A program made the translations under genes and the position numbers. 26,159 nucleotides of DNA from an uncultured Eubacteriales bacterium (GTDB taxonomy: Bacteria > Bacillota > Clostridia > Christensenellales > CAG-917), in contig URIX01000020.1 of the NCBI GenBank assembly GCA_900547975.1, positions 1-26,159 of the forward strand. The letters run 5' to 3'. The notes under the pieces are model-generated. The model saw nothing but the letters and a program-made list of their open reading frames with translations, did not search any database and was not told the origin of the DNA. Below are positions 8,373 to 15,213 of this stretch, piece after piece. The first letter of the stretch is position 1. Each line of letters opens with the position of its first letter.

Positions 8373-8385
8373 ATATTATTTCACC

Positions 8386-8481
8386 TCACATTATATTTAT
8401 GATGAAATACGATGCCAGTAATAATCCTAATGAAAGGATACCACCAATTAAACCTATAAAAACTAAAAGTCTATCTTTCAT
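8386..8481 (-). CDS. 31-residue single-span membrane peptide
   Basis: The frame runs from ATG 8481 to TGA 8386 and reads MKDRLLVFIGLIGGILSL then GLLLASYFIINIM. It has a short charged N-terminus and one hydrophobic helix reaching almost to the C-terminus. A strong GGGAGG sits 8-9 nt upstream of the ATG, and a near-consensus promoter precedes it. Its stop is 13 nt before the HNH start and merges with the HNH ribosome binding site, so the two are cotranscribed. Small hydrophobic peptides of this shape occur as type I toxins, as membrane anchors for effector complexes and as phage-sensing triggers; which applies here is unknown. The ribosome binding site, promoter and operon position make it likely to be real. 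Confidence 0.65.
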   Translation of the reverse strand: MKDRLLVFIGLIGGILSLGLLLASYFIINIM

Positions 8482-8511
8482 TGACCATCCTCCCTCACGT
8501 GAATCATATAT

Positions 8512-8540
8512 ATTATACGCTCAGTTATTCTTTTTGTAAA
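8512..8540 (-). promoter_or_regulatory. Promoter of the TM peptide-HNH-HEPN operon
   Basis: On the minus strand TTTACA (8535-8540) and TATAAT (8512-8517) are 17 bp apart, with the start expected near 8505. The promoter lies just inside the inner edge of repeat copy B, so the island carries its own expression signal. A CACGTG palindrome lies just downstream, before the ribosome binding site. Confidence 0.75.
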
Positions 8541-8552
8541 GACTGTGTTTAA

Positions 8553-8993
8553 TTTGCCCTTCGTGGTGGTTATCGTCGCATAAGTCAGCGAATATATCAA
8601 CGGCACGGAAAAATAGTGGCGGATATTGCGAGAGGATTTATATGGAGTCAGACTCATAGCAGTTTGGCTCTTTTTATTTTTACACTATTTTTCGCTCAAA
8701 TTGATTTGGCCGTTGACATATTCCATTGCAACAGTATTCGCATTTGAAACGTTTCAACTTATGCTCCTTGCCCACTGCCGAACGGCAATATCAAATAAAA
8801 AGGAGTTTCAAACGTAGACAAAAGGCGAGAAATCGGACGGCAAAACGGCATAGAAAAACCGAGCGTTTAGAACACTCGGTTAAATGTTGTAATGCTATTT
8901 ATCGTTTGATTTTAAGTCCGAAATAATCTCTTGTAAAAAAACAAAACGAACTCAAGATTGTCTCTCGGGTTCGTTTTATTCTTGTTTGGTGCG
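8553..8993. repeat. About 440-bp direct repeat, copy B (right boundary of island)
   Basis: This is the partner of 5091-5529 in the same orientation. On the minus strand it begins within the 3' end of an intact tRNA-Leu and extends downstream of it. The stem-loop that is perfect in copy A has a mismatched pair here (about 8856-8880), so this copy has drifted at that site. Short hydrophobic frames such as that at 8626-8817 fall inside the repeat and are not kept intact in copy A, so I do not call them genes. The spacing and shared CGCACCA end suggest that recombination between A and B could excise the island. Confidence 0.9.
8935..8977 (-). terminator. Intrinsic terminator of tRNA-Leu
   Basis: A stem of 8943-8953 with 8967-8977 is followed on the minus strand by a run of T (complement of 8935-8941). 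It lies 10 nt beyond the CCA of the tRNA and is inside repeat copy B. Confidence 0.7.
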
Positions 8994-9073
8994 GGCAAGA
9001 GGATTTGAACCTCCACTTTCTTTCGAAAATTAGAACCTGAATCTAACGCGTCTGCCAATTCCGCCATGTCCGC
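8987..9073 (-). tRNA. tRNA-Leu (anticodon CAG)
   Basis: 87 nt including an encoded CCA. The anticodon stem TTAGA/TCTAA encloses TTCAGGT, giving anticodon CAG for CUG codons. The D-arm (GGCGGAATTGGCAGACGC) and the long variable arm (TTTTCGAAAGAAAG region) are those of leucine tRNA, and the T-arm has GGTTCAAATCC. The acceptor 5' strand GCGGACA pairs with 3' TGCCCGC at six of seven positions, with an A5-C68 mismatch where T68 would be expected. The 3' end CGCACCA is shared with both flanking repeats. Confidence 0.95.
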
Positions 9074-9191
9074 ACAAATTACTGCTGTTTTTTCACGGCG
9101 CAGTTGTCCGAGGCGGGCGCAAAAATCAAACGTACGCGAAAACGCTCGAATGACTTAATGCCAACGCTTATCCGCAATGCATTATGAAGTT

Positions 9192-9220
9192 ATTTTAGCC
9201 TATCGGCAAAGCATTGTCAA
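9192..9220 (-). promoter_or_regulatory. tRNA-Leu promoter
   Basis: A consensus TTGACA (9215-9220) and TAAAAT (9192-9197) are separated by 17 bp, giving a precursor with a long 5' leader of about 110 nt. The rest of 9074-9280 shows no gene. Confidence 0.65.
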
Positions 9221-9280
9221 ATCATTAAAACGTCTTGTTCGTTTATTGTCATATAAAACTGCCCTACTCATTTGTTTGAG

Positions 9281-9318
9281 CAAAAAACGGGAAAAGCGAA
9301 CGTAGGTTCGCTTTTCCC
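9281..9318 (-). terminator. Terminator of the feo operon
   Basis: A perfect 13-bp stem (9289-9301 with 9306-9318) with a 4-nt loop is followed on the minus strand by TTTTTT (complement of 9282-9287). It lies about 95 nt after the last feo operon gene. Confidence 0.85.
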
Positions 9319-9411
9319 TAATTGAGAGAGAATATAGATTGCCGTATTGCTACAGCACATCTTTTTGTTTGTGCATTGAGGTGTTATCATTATTCAATGC
9401 AAAGTTGAAAC

Positions 9412-9723
9412 TTATTGCTTGTCGGCGTGCGTATCGTCTTGCGCGCCGTTTGCTTCTTTCTCGCGCAGGGCTTCGAGTTCGGCTTTACGTTGTTTCACAA
9501 GTTCCGTCCAATCGACGTCTTTGTCTTGCGAGCAACAATGTCCGTTGCACTGCCCTGCGTGCGCGCAGCCCGCGCAATCGCTTCCGAGCGAAGGCTTACC
9601 CTTTGCCTTTCTGACGATTGACGCGATGATGACGCCTGCCACAATCGCAACCGCAACGACTATCGTCACGATTCCGATCGGGTGCATTGCCGACATAACG
9701 TTTTGAAATACTGTGTTTGTCAT
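9412..9723 (-). CDS. FeoB-associated Cys-rich membrane protein
   Basis: 103 residues from ATG 9723; the ribosome binding site is weak (AAGAG). One membrane helix spans about residues 15-37. It is followed by a basic stretch (VRKAKGKP) and a cysteine cluster C50, C53, C59, C63, C64, then a charged, Lys/Glu-rich tail that looks like a helix. This layout matches the small Cys-rich proteins found next to feoB in Clostridia, thought to help ferrous iron transport or binding on the cytoplasmic side. The exact role is not settled. It is the last gene of the feo operon, 46 nt downstream of feoB, and precedes the terminator. The acidic tail after residue 65 is longer than the minimal family member. 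Confidence 0.85.
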   Translation of the reverse strand: MTNTVFQNVMSAMHPIGIVTIVVAVAIVAGVIIASIVRKAKGKPSLGSDCAGCAHAGQCNGHCCSQDKDVDWTELVKQRKAELEALREKEANGAQDDTHADKQ

Positions 9724-9769
9724 ATATCGCTCTTGTTACGCAAAGTCTGTATTGCGCATAATGCGCGAC

Positions 9770-12385
9770 TTATGCGTTCTTTTTGATTTTGAGTTTCGAG
9801 CCGAGGTCGCCAAAGAACTTCTTTACGTCAATCTTGCCCTTGTTGTCAAGCACGATGAGCGTGATGACTGCCGCCCAGATTGCCGCGAAGATGAACACTG
9901 TCCACCACCACGCACCGATGAGGTAGATCATCATAGACACAATATAACTCGTGCCGACCCAGAAGAGCAATGTCATTCTGTAAGACTTCTTGGTGGGAAG
10001 TTCTGCCTTTGCTGTAGCGACTGCCGCGAAACACGGGATCGTAAGCATATTGAATGCGATGAATGCGATGAGTCCCGGAACGGTTATACCCGTTGCTTGG
10101 ATCATAGTTACCGCTGCGCCGACACCGCCGTCCGCTTCGACGTCGATCATACCGCCGACGATGCAAGCCGCAAGAGTGCCGAACGTTGCGATAACGTTTT
10201 CTTTTGCGATAAGACCCGTGATTGCCGCGACTGCGAACACCCAACCGAATGCTTTAAGTTGCGAGCCGAATCCGAGCGGCGTGAACAGAGGTTGAATGAG
10301 TCCGCCGATACCTGCAAGGATTGATTTATCCATTTGCTCGTCTGCGAGGAATTGCCACGTCCAGCTGAAGTGGCTGACGAACCAGATAAGGATTGTGGAA
10401 GCAAGGATGATTGTGAACGCTTTCTTCACAAAGTGCTTGGTCTTGTCCCAAAGGTGAGCGGCAAGGTTCTTGGGTTGCGGTATGTGGTATGCAGGAAGTT
10501 CCATAATGAACGGCGGGACTTCGCCCTTCATAGTGGTTGCACGCATCAAGATGACCGCCGCGATTGCCACAACCACGCCGAGAACGTACATCATATAAGT
10601 GATAACGTCGGGGTGAGAGAATCCGAATTGAGTTGCGATACCGCCTGCGATAGCAGTCAGGATAGGCAATTTTGCGCCGCAACTGAAGAACGGAATGACT
10701 CTGATTGTTGCGATTCTTTCGTTTTCGTCGGCAAGAGTACGGGTGTTGATGAATGCGGGAACGGAACAACCGAAGCCCATAATCATCGGCATAAACGCTC
10801 TGCCCGACAAACCGAATCTTCTGAAGATTCTGTCGAGGATGAACGCTACACGCGCCATATAACCGCTGTCTTCCAAAATCGAGAAGAACAAGAACAGCAA
10901 GAGAATTTGCGGCAAGAAGCCGAGCACTGCGAACAAACCGCCGAGAACACCGTCTACGATAAGCCCCGTGCACCATTCGGGTGAACCTGCAAGCGTAAGA
11001 CCTTCGTTTACGCAAACGCTGAGGAATTCGGTGAACGTGTTGAGGATGTTTGCGAGGATAACGCCGGGGCCGTATACGCTTTCTTCATATCCGAAGAAGG
11101 TTTTGGCACTGATGCCGGAGCACCACTCATCGATTCCGCTTACAAAAGCGGCTTCGAGTTCGCCGTCGTCGTTTGCTTTAATCCTGACTTTCCATTTTCC
11201 TTTTTCGTCCGCATAGAATTTTTGATTGAGTTCTGCTTCGGTTAATTCGTCAACATAGCGAAGTTCGTGATCTGCGGTGTAAACGTACGCTTTGGGTTCT
11301 ACCGATTCGAGTTCGCCGTCTTCCGTGAAGGAAATTTCTGCTTTGTAGCCGTCTTCGGTGTAGTATGTCGTATTTTCGTCGTACGGTGTTTTCTCGAAGT
11401 CAACGACTTGCGTATGATTTGAGTCGAGATAAGCAACGGGATTGCTGTCGAACACGCCGCCCGCGCCGAGGAACAAGAAGTCCTCTGCAAACGTGAGGTG
11501 GAACACGAGGAACAAAATCACGAGGAAGATAGGAATACCCCAAACCTTGTGAGTCAACACCTTATCGACCTTATCGGAAGTGCTGAGTTTTTCTTTTTCG
11601 GTCTTCTCTTTCTTCGTGAGAACGGTCGAATAGTTCTTGGATATGTATTTATATCTGCTGTCCGCTACGATTGCTTCGAAGTCCGTTCCGAAAACGTCGT
11701 CTTTGAACGTCTTTTTGAATTCTTCGACCATTTGAGCCGCTTGCGGATGTTGACCGACTTCGATTTCGTCGAGTTCAACGAGTTTCACAGCATGGAAAAG
11801 CGAATTTTCAACGCCGCTTCCGTCGAGAGCGATTCTGCAATCGTTGATGAGGTGCGTAAGTTGAGTGCCTTCGAGAACGGTTCTGCCTTTTCTGGGCTGC
11901 CCGCAAACTTCGTACGCTCTTTGCATCAATTCGTCAAGACCTTTTTCACGCAAAGCGGAAATCTCGACAACGGGAAGTCCGATTTTTTCTTCGAGGCTCT
12001 TTGCGTCGATTTTGTCGCCGTTTTTCTCAACCGCGTCCATCATGTTGAGCGCGATGACCATCGGGACGTCGATTTCCATAATTTGAGTCGTAAGATAAAG
12101 GTTACGCTCGAGGTTGGTGGCGTCTACGATATTGATGACGCAATCGGGTTTTTCATCGAGAATGTAGTTTCTCGAAATCACTTCTTCCGGTGTGTACGGG
12201 GAAAGCGAATAGATACCGGGAAGGTCGACGATAGCGATGGGCTCTGCGCACTTTTTGTACGTACCCTCTTTCTTATCCACCGTGACGCCCGGCCAGTTGC
12301 CGACGTGTGCGGTCGAACCTGTCAAACTGTTAAACAAAGTCGTTTTGCCACAGTTCGGGTTGCCTGCAAGAGCAAATCTTTTCAT
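9770..12385 (-). CDS. feoB: Ferrous iron transport protein FeoB
   Basis: 871 residues. The N-terminal G domain has GNPNCGKT at 8-15 (G1), DLPG at 54-57 (G3), NMMD at 114-117 (G4) and SA at 143-144 (G5). Membrane helices begin near 283; the conserved transport motifs GFGCSVPA (537-544) and FFSCGAKLPI (566-575) are intact. Fe2+ is imported across the cytoplasmic membrane under control of GTP binding. The ATG overlaps the upstream feoA stop by one base (TAATG), with GGAGG about 10 nt before it. The protein is longer than usual FeoB because about 110 polar, acidic residues (about 311-425, with TYYTEDGYKAEISFTEDGEL-type sequence) are inserted after the first helix, on the predicted outer face. Confidence 0.97.
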   Translation of the reverse strand: MKRFALAGNPNCGKTTLFNSLTGSTAHVGNWPGVTVDKKEGTYKKCAEPIAIVDLPGIYSLSPYTPEEVISRNYILDEKPDCVINIVDATNLERNLYLTTQIMEIDVPMVIALNMMDAVEKNGDKIDAKSLEEKIGLPVVEISALREKGLDELMQRAYEVCGQPRKGRTVLEGTQLTHLINDCRIALDGSGVENSLFHAVKLVELDEIEVGQHPQAAQMVEEFKKTFKDDVFGTDFEAIVADSRYKYISKNYSTVLTKKEKTEKEKLSTSDKVDKVLTHKVWGIPIFLVILFLVFHLTFAEDFLFLGAGGVFDSNPVAYLDSNHTQVVDFEKTPYDENTTYYTEDGYKAEISFTEDGELESVEPKAYVYTADHELRYVDELTEAELNQKFYADEKGKWKVRIKANDDGELEAAFVSGIDEWCSGISAKTFFGYEESVYGPGVILANILNTFTEFLSVCVNEGLTLAGSPEWCTGLIVDGVLGGLFAVLGFLPQILLLFLFFSILEDSGYMARVAFILDRIFRRFGLSGRAFMPMIMGFGCSVPAFINTRTLADENERIATIRVIPFFSCGAKLPILTAIAGGIATQFGFSHPDVITYMMYVLGVVVAIAAVILMRATTMKGEVPPFIMELPAYHIPQPKNLAAHLWDKTKHFVKKAFTIILASTILIWFVSHFSWTWQFLADEQMDKSILAGIGGLIQPLFTPLGFGSQLKAFGWVFAVAAITGLIAKENVIATFGTLAACIVGGMIDVEADGGVGAAVTMIQATGITVPGLIAFIAFNMLTIPCFAAVATAKAELPTKKSYRMTLLFWVGTSYIVSMMIYLIGAWWWTVFIFAAIWAAVITLIVLDNKGKIDVKKFFGDLGSKLKIKKNA

Positions 12386-12618
12386 TATTCTTGTACCTCC
12401 ATCGTCACGACAGATGCTTCGGTTTTACGAAGTGTGAGTTCGTATCCTCTGATAGTCACCTCGATCGGGTCGCCGAGAGGTGCTTTTTTGCGAAGATACA
12501 CTTCTGCGCCGGGCGTAACGCCCATATCGAACAAACGACGTCTGATTCTTCCGTCGCCGCCGACTGTTTTGATTACGCCTTGCTCGCCGATAATGAAATC
12601 GCTAAGCAGTTTTTCCAT
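12385..12618 (-). CDS. feoA: FeoA domain protein (second copy)
   Basis: 77 residues with an AGGAGG ribosome binding site. The sequence has the FeoA SH3-like pattern: GEQGVIKTVGGDG, then RRRLFDMGVTPGAEV, then the closing strand PIEVTIRGYELTLRKTEA. FeoA proteins are small cytoplasmic partners of FeoB needed for full transport. It overlaps feoB by one base and follows the first feoA by 16 nt. It is the more canonical of the two copies, with the LxxMGxxPG motif typical of the family. Confidence 0.93.
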   Translation of the reverse strand: MEKLLSDFIIGEQGVIKTVGGDGRIRRRLFDMGVTPGAEVYLRKKAPLGDPIEVTIRGYELTLRKTEASVVTMEVQE

Positions 12619-12634
12619 TTTGTCCTCCTAAAAA

Positions 12635-12847
12635 CTATGCTACTAAAATTTTTGTTGCCATTTCTTTGTCCAAAGCGAGACGTCCGTCTTTGATAAGGCA
12701 AATGACGCTGCCGCCGCTTTGGGATATGATACTGATTGTCGAATCGATGGTTATACCCAAACTTTCAAGATGTTTTTTTGTTTTTTCGTCGGTCATAATC
12801 TTGACGATTCTCAAATCCTTGCCTAAGGGTGCAAATACAAGCGGCAT
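12635..12847 (-). CDS. feoA: FeoA domain protein (first copy)
   Basis: 70 residues starting at ATG 12847 with AAAGGAG upstream. It has the FeoA layout in shortened form: a first strand (LRIVKIM), a helix ending in LESLGITIDSTI, a glycine turn (SQSGGSV) and a last strand containing DGRLALDKEMA. It is more diverged than the second copy, lacking the usual MGxxPG. Tandem feoA genes before feoB are common in Clostridia, and the two may form a heteromeric partner of FeoB (inference). It is the first gene of the operon. Confidence 0.88.
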   Translation of the reverse strand: MPLVFAPLGKDLRIVKIMTDEKTKKHLESLGITIDSTISIISQSGGSVICLIKDGRLALDKEMATKILVA

Positions 12848-12890
12848 ATCTCTCTCTCCTTTTGCCGATTTTTCAGATGATTATTTTGTG

Positions 12891-12912
12891 AATATGAAGT
12901 TTTATTCATATT
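12891..12912. promoter_or_regulatory. Operator-like dyad O1 downstream of the feo promoter
   Basis: A perfect dyad AATATGAA-N6-TTCATATT lies just after the expected feo start site. Identical arms and spacing occur again at 12966-12987. The position would block transcription if bound. The regulator is unknown; a Fur/DtxR-type iron sensor or the adjacent TetR are candidates, but the motif is not a classical Fur box. Confidence 0.65.
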
Positions 12913-12921
12913 TACGATAGA

Positions 12922-12950
12922 ATAGTACAACTTCCGCAAAAAGATGTCAA
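12922..12950 (-). promoter_or_regulatory. feo operon promoter
   Basis: A consensus TTGACA (12945-12950) is 17 bp from TACTAT (12922-12927), giving a start near 12915 and a leader of about 68 nt. The core promoter sits between dyads O1 and O2. Confidence 0.75.
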
Positions 12951-12965
12951 CAGATTTAATAAAAT

Positions 12966-12987
12966 AATATGAAAATTTTTTCATATT
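12966..12987. promoter_or_regulatory. Operator-like dyad O2 between divergent promoters
   Basis: It has the same arms and 6-bp spacing as O1, with centres 75 bp apart (about seven helical turns). It lies 15 bp upstream of the feo -35 box and only 7 bp upstream of the -35 box of the divergent tetR promoter, so it could affect both. Confidence 0.65.
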
Positions 12988-12994
12988 CTTTTCC

Positions 12995-13023
12995 TTGATT
13001 TATTTCCAAACAAGTTATATAAT
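12995..13023 (+). promoter_or_regulatory. Divergent promoter toward tetR
   Basis: TTGATT (12995-13000) and TATAAT (13018-13023) are 17 bp apart. Transcription would start near 13030, leaving a leader of about 255 nt before the tetR ATG. Confidence 0.6.
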
Positions 13024-13029
13024 AAAAAT

Positions 13030-13284
13030 AACAATATAAAGTCGGTCGGATTAAGGCATAATTTGCCAAATAATCGACGTGTAAACAAGCGAGCAACGGC
13101 GCGATGACGGCGTAAGTATTCCGCAAAAAAACATTTTTGACAGAATGTTTCGAGCGGGATATTCGAGCGTCAGACAAGGAAGCGTTCCTTGAACGACAAC
13201 CCTAATTTACTAACCGTAAATGAGTTGACGGGCAAGGTGCGATAACGAAGTATCACGCCAAATAGCACGCTCGAAAGGAAGCCA
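13030..13284 (+). other. Long untranslated leader of tetR, with a second possible promoter
   Basis: No gene is seen. TTGACA at 13137-13142 and TATTCG at 13160-13165 (17-bp spacing) may be a second, weaker promoter nearer the gene. GGAAGCGTTCC around 13179-13189 and GATA/TATC pairs near 13240-13255 could form small hairpins. No known riboswitch is recognised. Confidence 0.3.
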
Positions 13285-13887
13285 ATGGGACAAGAAGTTA
13301 GAGAACCCAAACAAGAAAGATCCATCGAAAAGAAAAATCGAATCGTCCAAGCGGGATTCGAACTCTTTTCGCAAGTGGGATACTACAACACCAACACTGC
13401 CGAAATCGCAAAACGCGCAGGCGTTTCGACGGGCATAGTTTACGGATATTTCAAGGATAAAAGAGATATCCTTTTGGACGTTTTGGAAATTTACGTCAAA
13501 GAGGCGTTCGCACCCGTTTTGGATATGATAAACAACCTCACCGCCCCCGTGAATTTCGAGGGTACGATAGGGCACGTGCTTGACAGCGCGATAAACATTC
13601 ACAAAAAGTACGCCAACATCCACGAGGCACTTCACTCTTTGTCGCATAGCGACGAGGCGGTCAACAACAAGTTTATATCCCTCGAGGACGAAATCACGCT
13701 TGCCATCGCCAACAAGTTGGCAGACCTCGGCGTGAAAAAAGAGAATTTGACCGAGCGTATCCACTTTGCAATGGATATCGTCCAATCCTTCTCTCACGAG
13801 TACGTCTACGACCACCACACCTACATAGACTACGACGAAATGCGCAAAATCGTGCAAAACACGCTCGTCGCGCTTTTTGAGGAATAA
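13285..13887 (+). CDS. TetR/AcrR family transcriptional regulator
   Basis: 200 residues from ATG 13285, with AAGGAAG upstream. Residues about 14-60 form the TetR helix-turn-helix (RIVQAGFELFSQVGYYNT, then AEIAKRAGVSTGIVYGYFKDK), the most conserved part of the family. The rest is a variable helical ligand-binding domain. The stop overlaps the start of the next gene as TAATG, so it is coexpressed with the DUF2461 protein. It lies divergent to the feo operon, and a shared dyad sits between the two promoters. Autoregulation or control of feo by this protein is an inference. The ligand is unknown. Confidence 0.92.
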   Translation: MGQEVREPKQERSIEKKNRIVQAGFELFSQVGYYNTNTAEIAKRAGVSTGIVYGYFKDKRDILLDVLEIYVKEAFAPVLDMINNLTAPVNFEGTIGHVLDSAINIHKKYANIHEALHSLSHSDEAVNNKFISLEDEITLAIANKLADLGVKKENLTERIHFAMDIVQSFSHEYVYDHHTYIDYDEMRKIVQNTLVALFEE

Positions 13888-14564
13888 TGACACCGTTTTC
13901 GCAAAGGTCGCTCGACTTTTTGTATTTTAATCACAAATACAATTCCAAACTTTGGTATCAGGAACACAAAGAGGACTTCAAACAGTACCTCTCCGTTCCT
14001 TTCCGCGATCTTGTGACCGCAATGTCGCCGCGTATGCTCGAAATCGACGAGCAAATGATAACCGAGCCCAAAAGTATCGTGTCGAGGCTCTACAAGGATT
14101 TGCGATTCGCAAAGGATAAAACCAGCCTTTATCGCGACCATATGTGGCTCACGTTTATGCGCGGCACGAACGCTATGTGCGGGCTGCCCGGCTACTTCTT
14201 TGAAATATCCCCCTACAACTTCCGCTACGGTTGCGGCTACTATATGGCGGACGCAAAAAGTATGGCGAGTTTGCGCAATTTGATTCTGTCCAACGCCCCC
14301 GTTTTCCAAAAAGCGAAAGAATGCTTTGAAAATCAATCGATATTTTCCCTCGTGGGCGAAACTTACAAAAAGCCGCGCTATGCGGACTATACCGAAGATT
14401 TGAGCAAATGGCTTGAAAAGAAAGACATTTGTTTCATCGCCAACTCGACGGACATCGACCTTCTTTTCTCGCCAAACCTCGCAGACGTACTGTGCGACAG
14501 ATTCGAGACGATAAAACCGCTTTACGACTTGATGATGACGGCGGAATCTTTGGCGGAACGATAA
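13887..14564 (+). CDS. DUF2461 family protein
   Basis: 225 residues translated from an ATG that overlaps the tetR stop. The N-terminal SLDFLYFNHKYNSKLWYQEHKEDF pattern (repeated aromatic and Asn/His positions around 8-32), the middle SRLYKDLRFAKDKTSLYRDH and the GYFFEI/GCGYYMAD strands match the DUF2461 (TIGR02453) family, which is close to the usual length. The biochemical role of this family is not known. Cotranscription with a TetR regulator suggests it is part of an inducible response. A strong terminator follows. Confidence 0.85.
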   Translation: MTPFSQRSLDFLYFNHKYNSKLWYQEHKEDFKQYLSVPFRDLVTAMSPRMLEIDEQMITEPKSIVSRLYKDLRFAKDKTSLYRDHMWLTFMRGTNAMCGLPGYFFEISPYNFRYGCGYYMADAKSMASLRNLILSNAPVFQKAKECFENQSIFSLVGETYKKPRYADYTEDLSKWLEKKDICFIANSTDIDLLFSPNLADVLCDRFETIKPLYDLMMTAESLAER

Positions 14565-14618
14565 CTAAACATCGGCGCGATAACGAAACAAACCGCAAAA
14601 CGAACGCTTTACACATTG

Positions 14619-14645
14619 AAAAACGCACGATAAACGTGCGTTTTT
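14619..14645 (+). terminator. Terminator of tetR-DUF2461
   Basis: An 11-bp stem (14619-14629 with 14635-14645) around ATAAA ends in a T-run. The rest of 14565-14793 holds no gene I can support. Confidence 0.85.
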
Positions 14646-14793
14646 GCTTTTTAATTCGGATTATAATTGACGTGTTATTATCGATTCTCTTTCGCTCGCA
14701 AACGAATTTGCGCGCGTATTTTCAAGCAATCGTAAAACCGCTCGCGCAATGAAGTCCAAATATTCCTTGCTCGAAGCCATAATATCAACTTAA

Positions 14794-15207
14794 TTATTCG
14801 TATTTTTTCGTCAAAAACTCCTGCGCGCTTTTCAGTATGCGCTTTGTGTTGTCAAACGTCAAAAGTTCGAGTGCTTCCTCGTACGGCACGATTTTGTACG
14901 TCATATTCTCGAATCCGTCATTGTGGCAAGGCTGTTGCGTGCCGAAATCGCCGAGAAAAAACACGACGGTTTTCTCGTTGCCGTTTTTGAGCGTATATTC
15001 TATCGTTTTGCGAAATCCGTTGACGATTTTGGGTTTTACCGACGTTTCTTCCCACGTTTCGCGGATTGCGGTTTGCCTTTCGCTCTCGCCGCCCTCAACG
15101 TGACCTTTTGCAAATCCGTACACTCCGTAGTCGGTTTGCGTAATCAAATATTTTATGCCGCCGTATGCCCTCGTAAACGTCACCGTTCCGCAAGATTTTT
15201 CTCTCAT
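14794..15207 (-). CDS. Nudix hydrolase, Ap4A hydrolase-like
   Basis: 137 residues from ATG 15207, with GAGGTAAT directly before it. The Nudix box lies at 35-57: G35-x5-E41-x7-R49-E50-xx-E53-E54, ending TSV instead of the usual xGU. The preceding KSCGTVTFTR and VYGFAKGHVEGGE resemble asymmetrical bis(5'-nucleosyl)-tetraphosphatases, which cut Ap4A-type dinucleotides in the cytoplasm. Other NDP-X substrates are possible. It is the third gene of the TPR-DUF4037-Nudix operon, with its ribosome binding site overlapping the end of the DUF4037 gene. Confidence 0.9.
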   Translation of the reverse strand: MREKSCGTVTFTRAYGGIKYLITQTDYGVYGFAKGHVEGGESERQTAIRETWEETSVKPKIVNGFRKTIEYTLKNGNEKTVVFFLGDFGTQQPCHNDGFENMTYKIVPYEEALELLTFDNTKRILKSAQEFLTKKYE

Positions 15208-15213
15208 ATTACC

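Noticed and set aside
8626..8926. Short hydrophobic ORFs (about 63-66 codons) inside repeat copy B
   Set aside because: The matching copy A does not keep the same frames, and no ribosome binding site precedes them.
5091..8993. CRISPR array or insertion sequence as the explanation for the repeats
   Set aside because: There are only two long copies, no short regular spacers, no transposase and no terminal inverted repeats.
11498..12631. Long plus-strand open frame (377 codons) opposite feoB and feoA
   Set aside because: It lies wholly antisense to clear feoB/feoA frames with intact motifs, has no ribosome binding site and shows no recognisable domain.
13210..13893. Minus-strand frame of 227 codons over tetR
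   Set aside because: The plus-strand TetR frame has a canonical helix-turn-helix and start signals.
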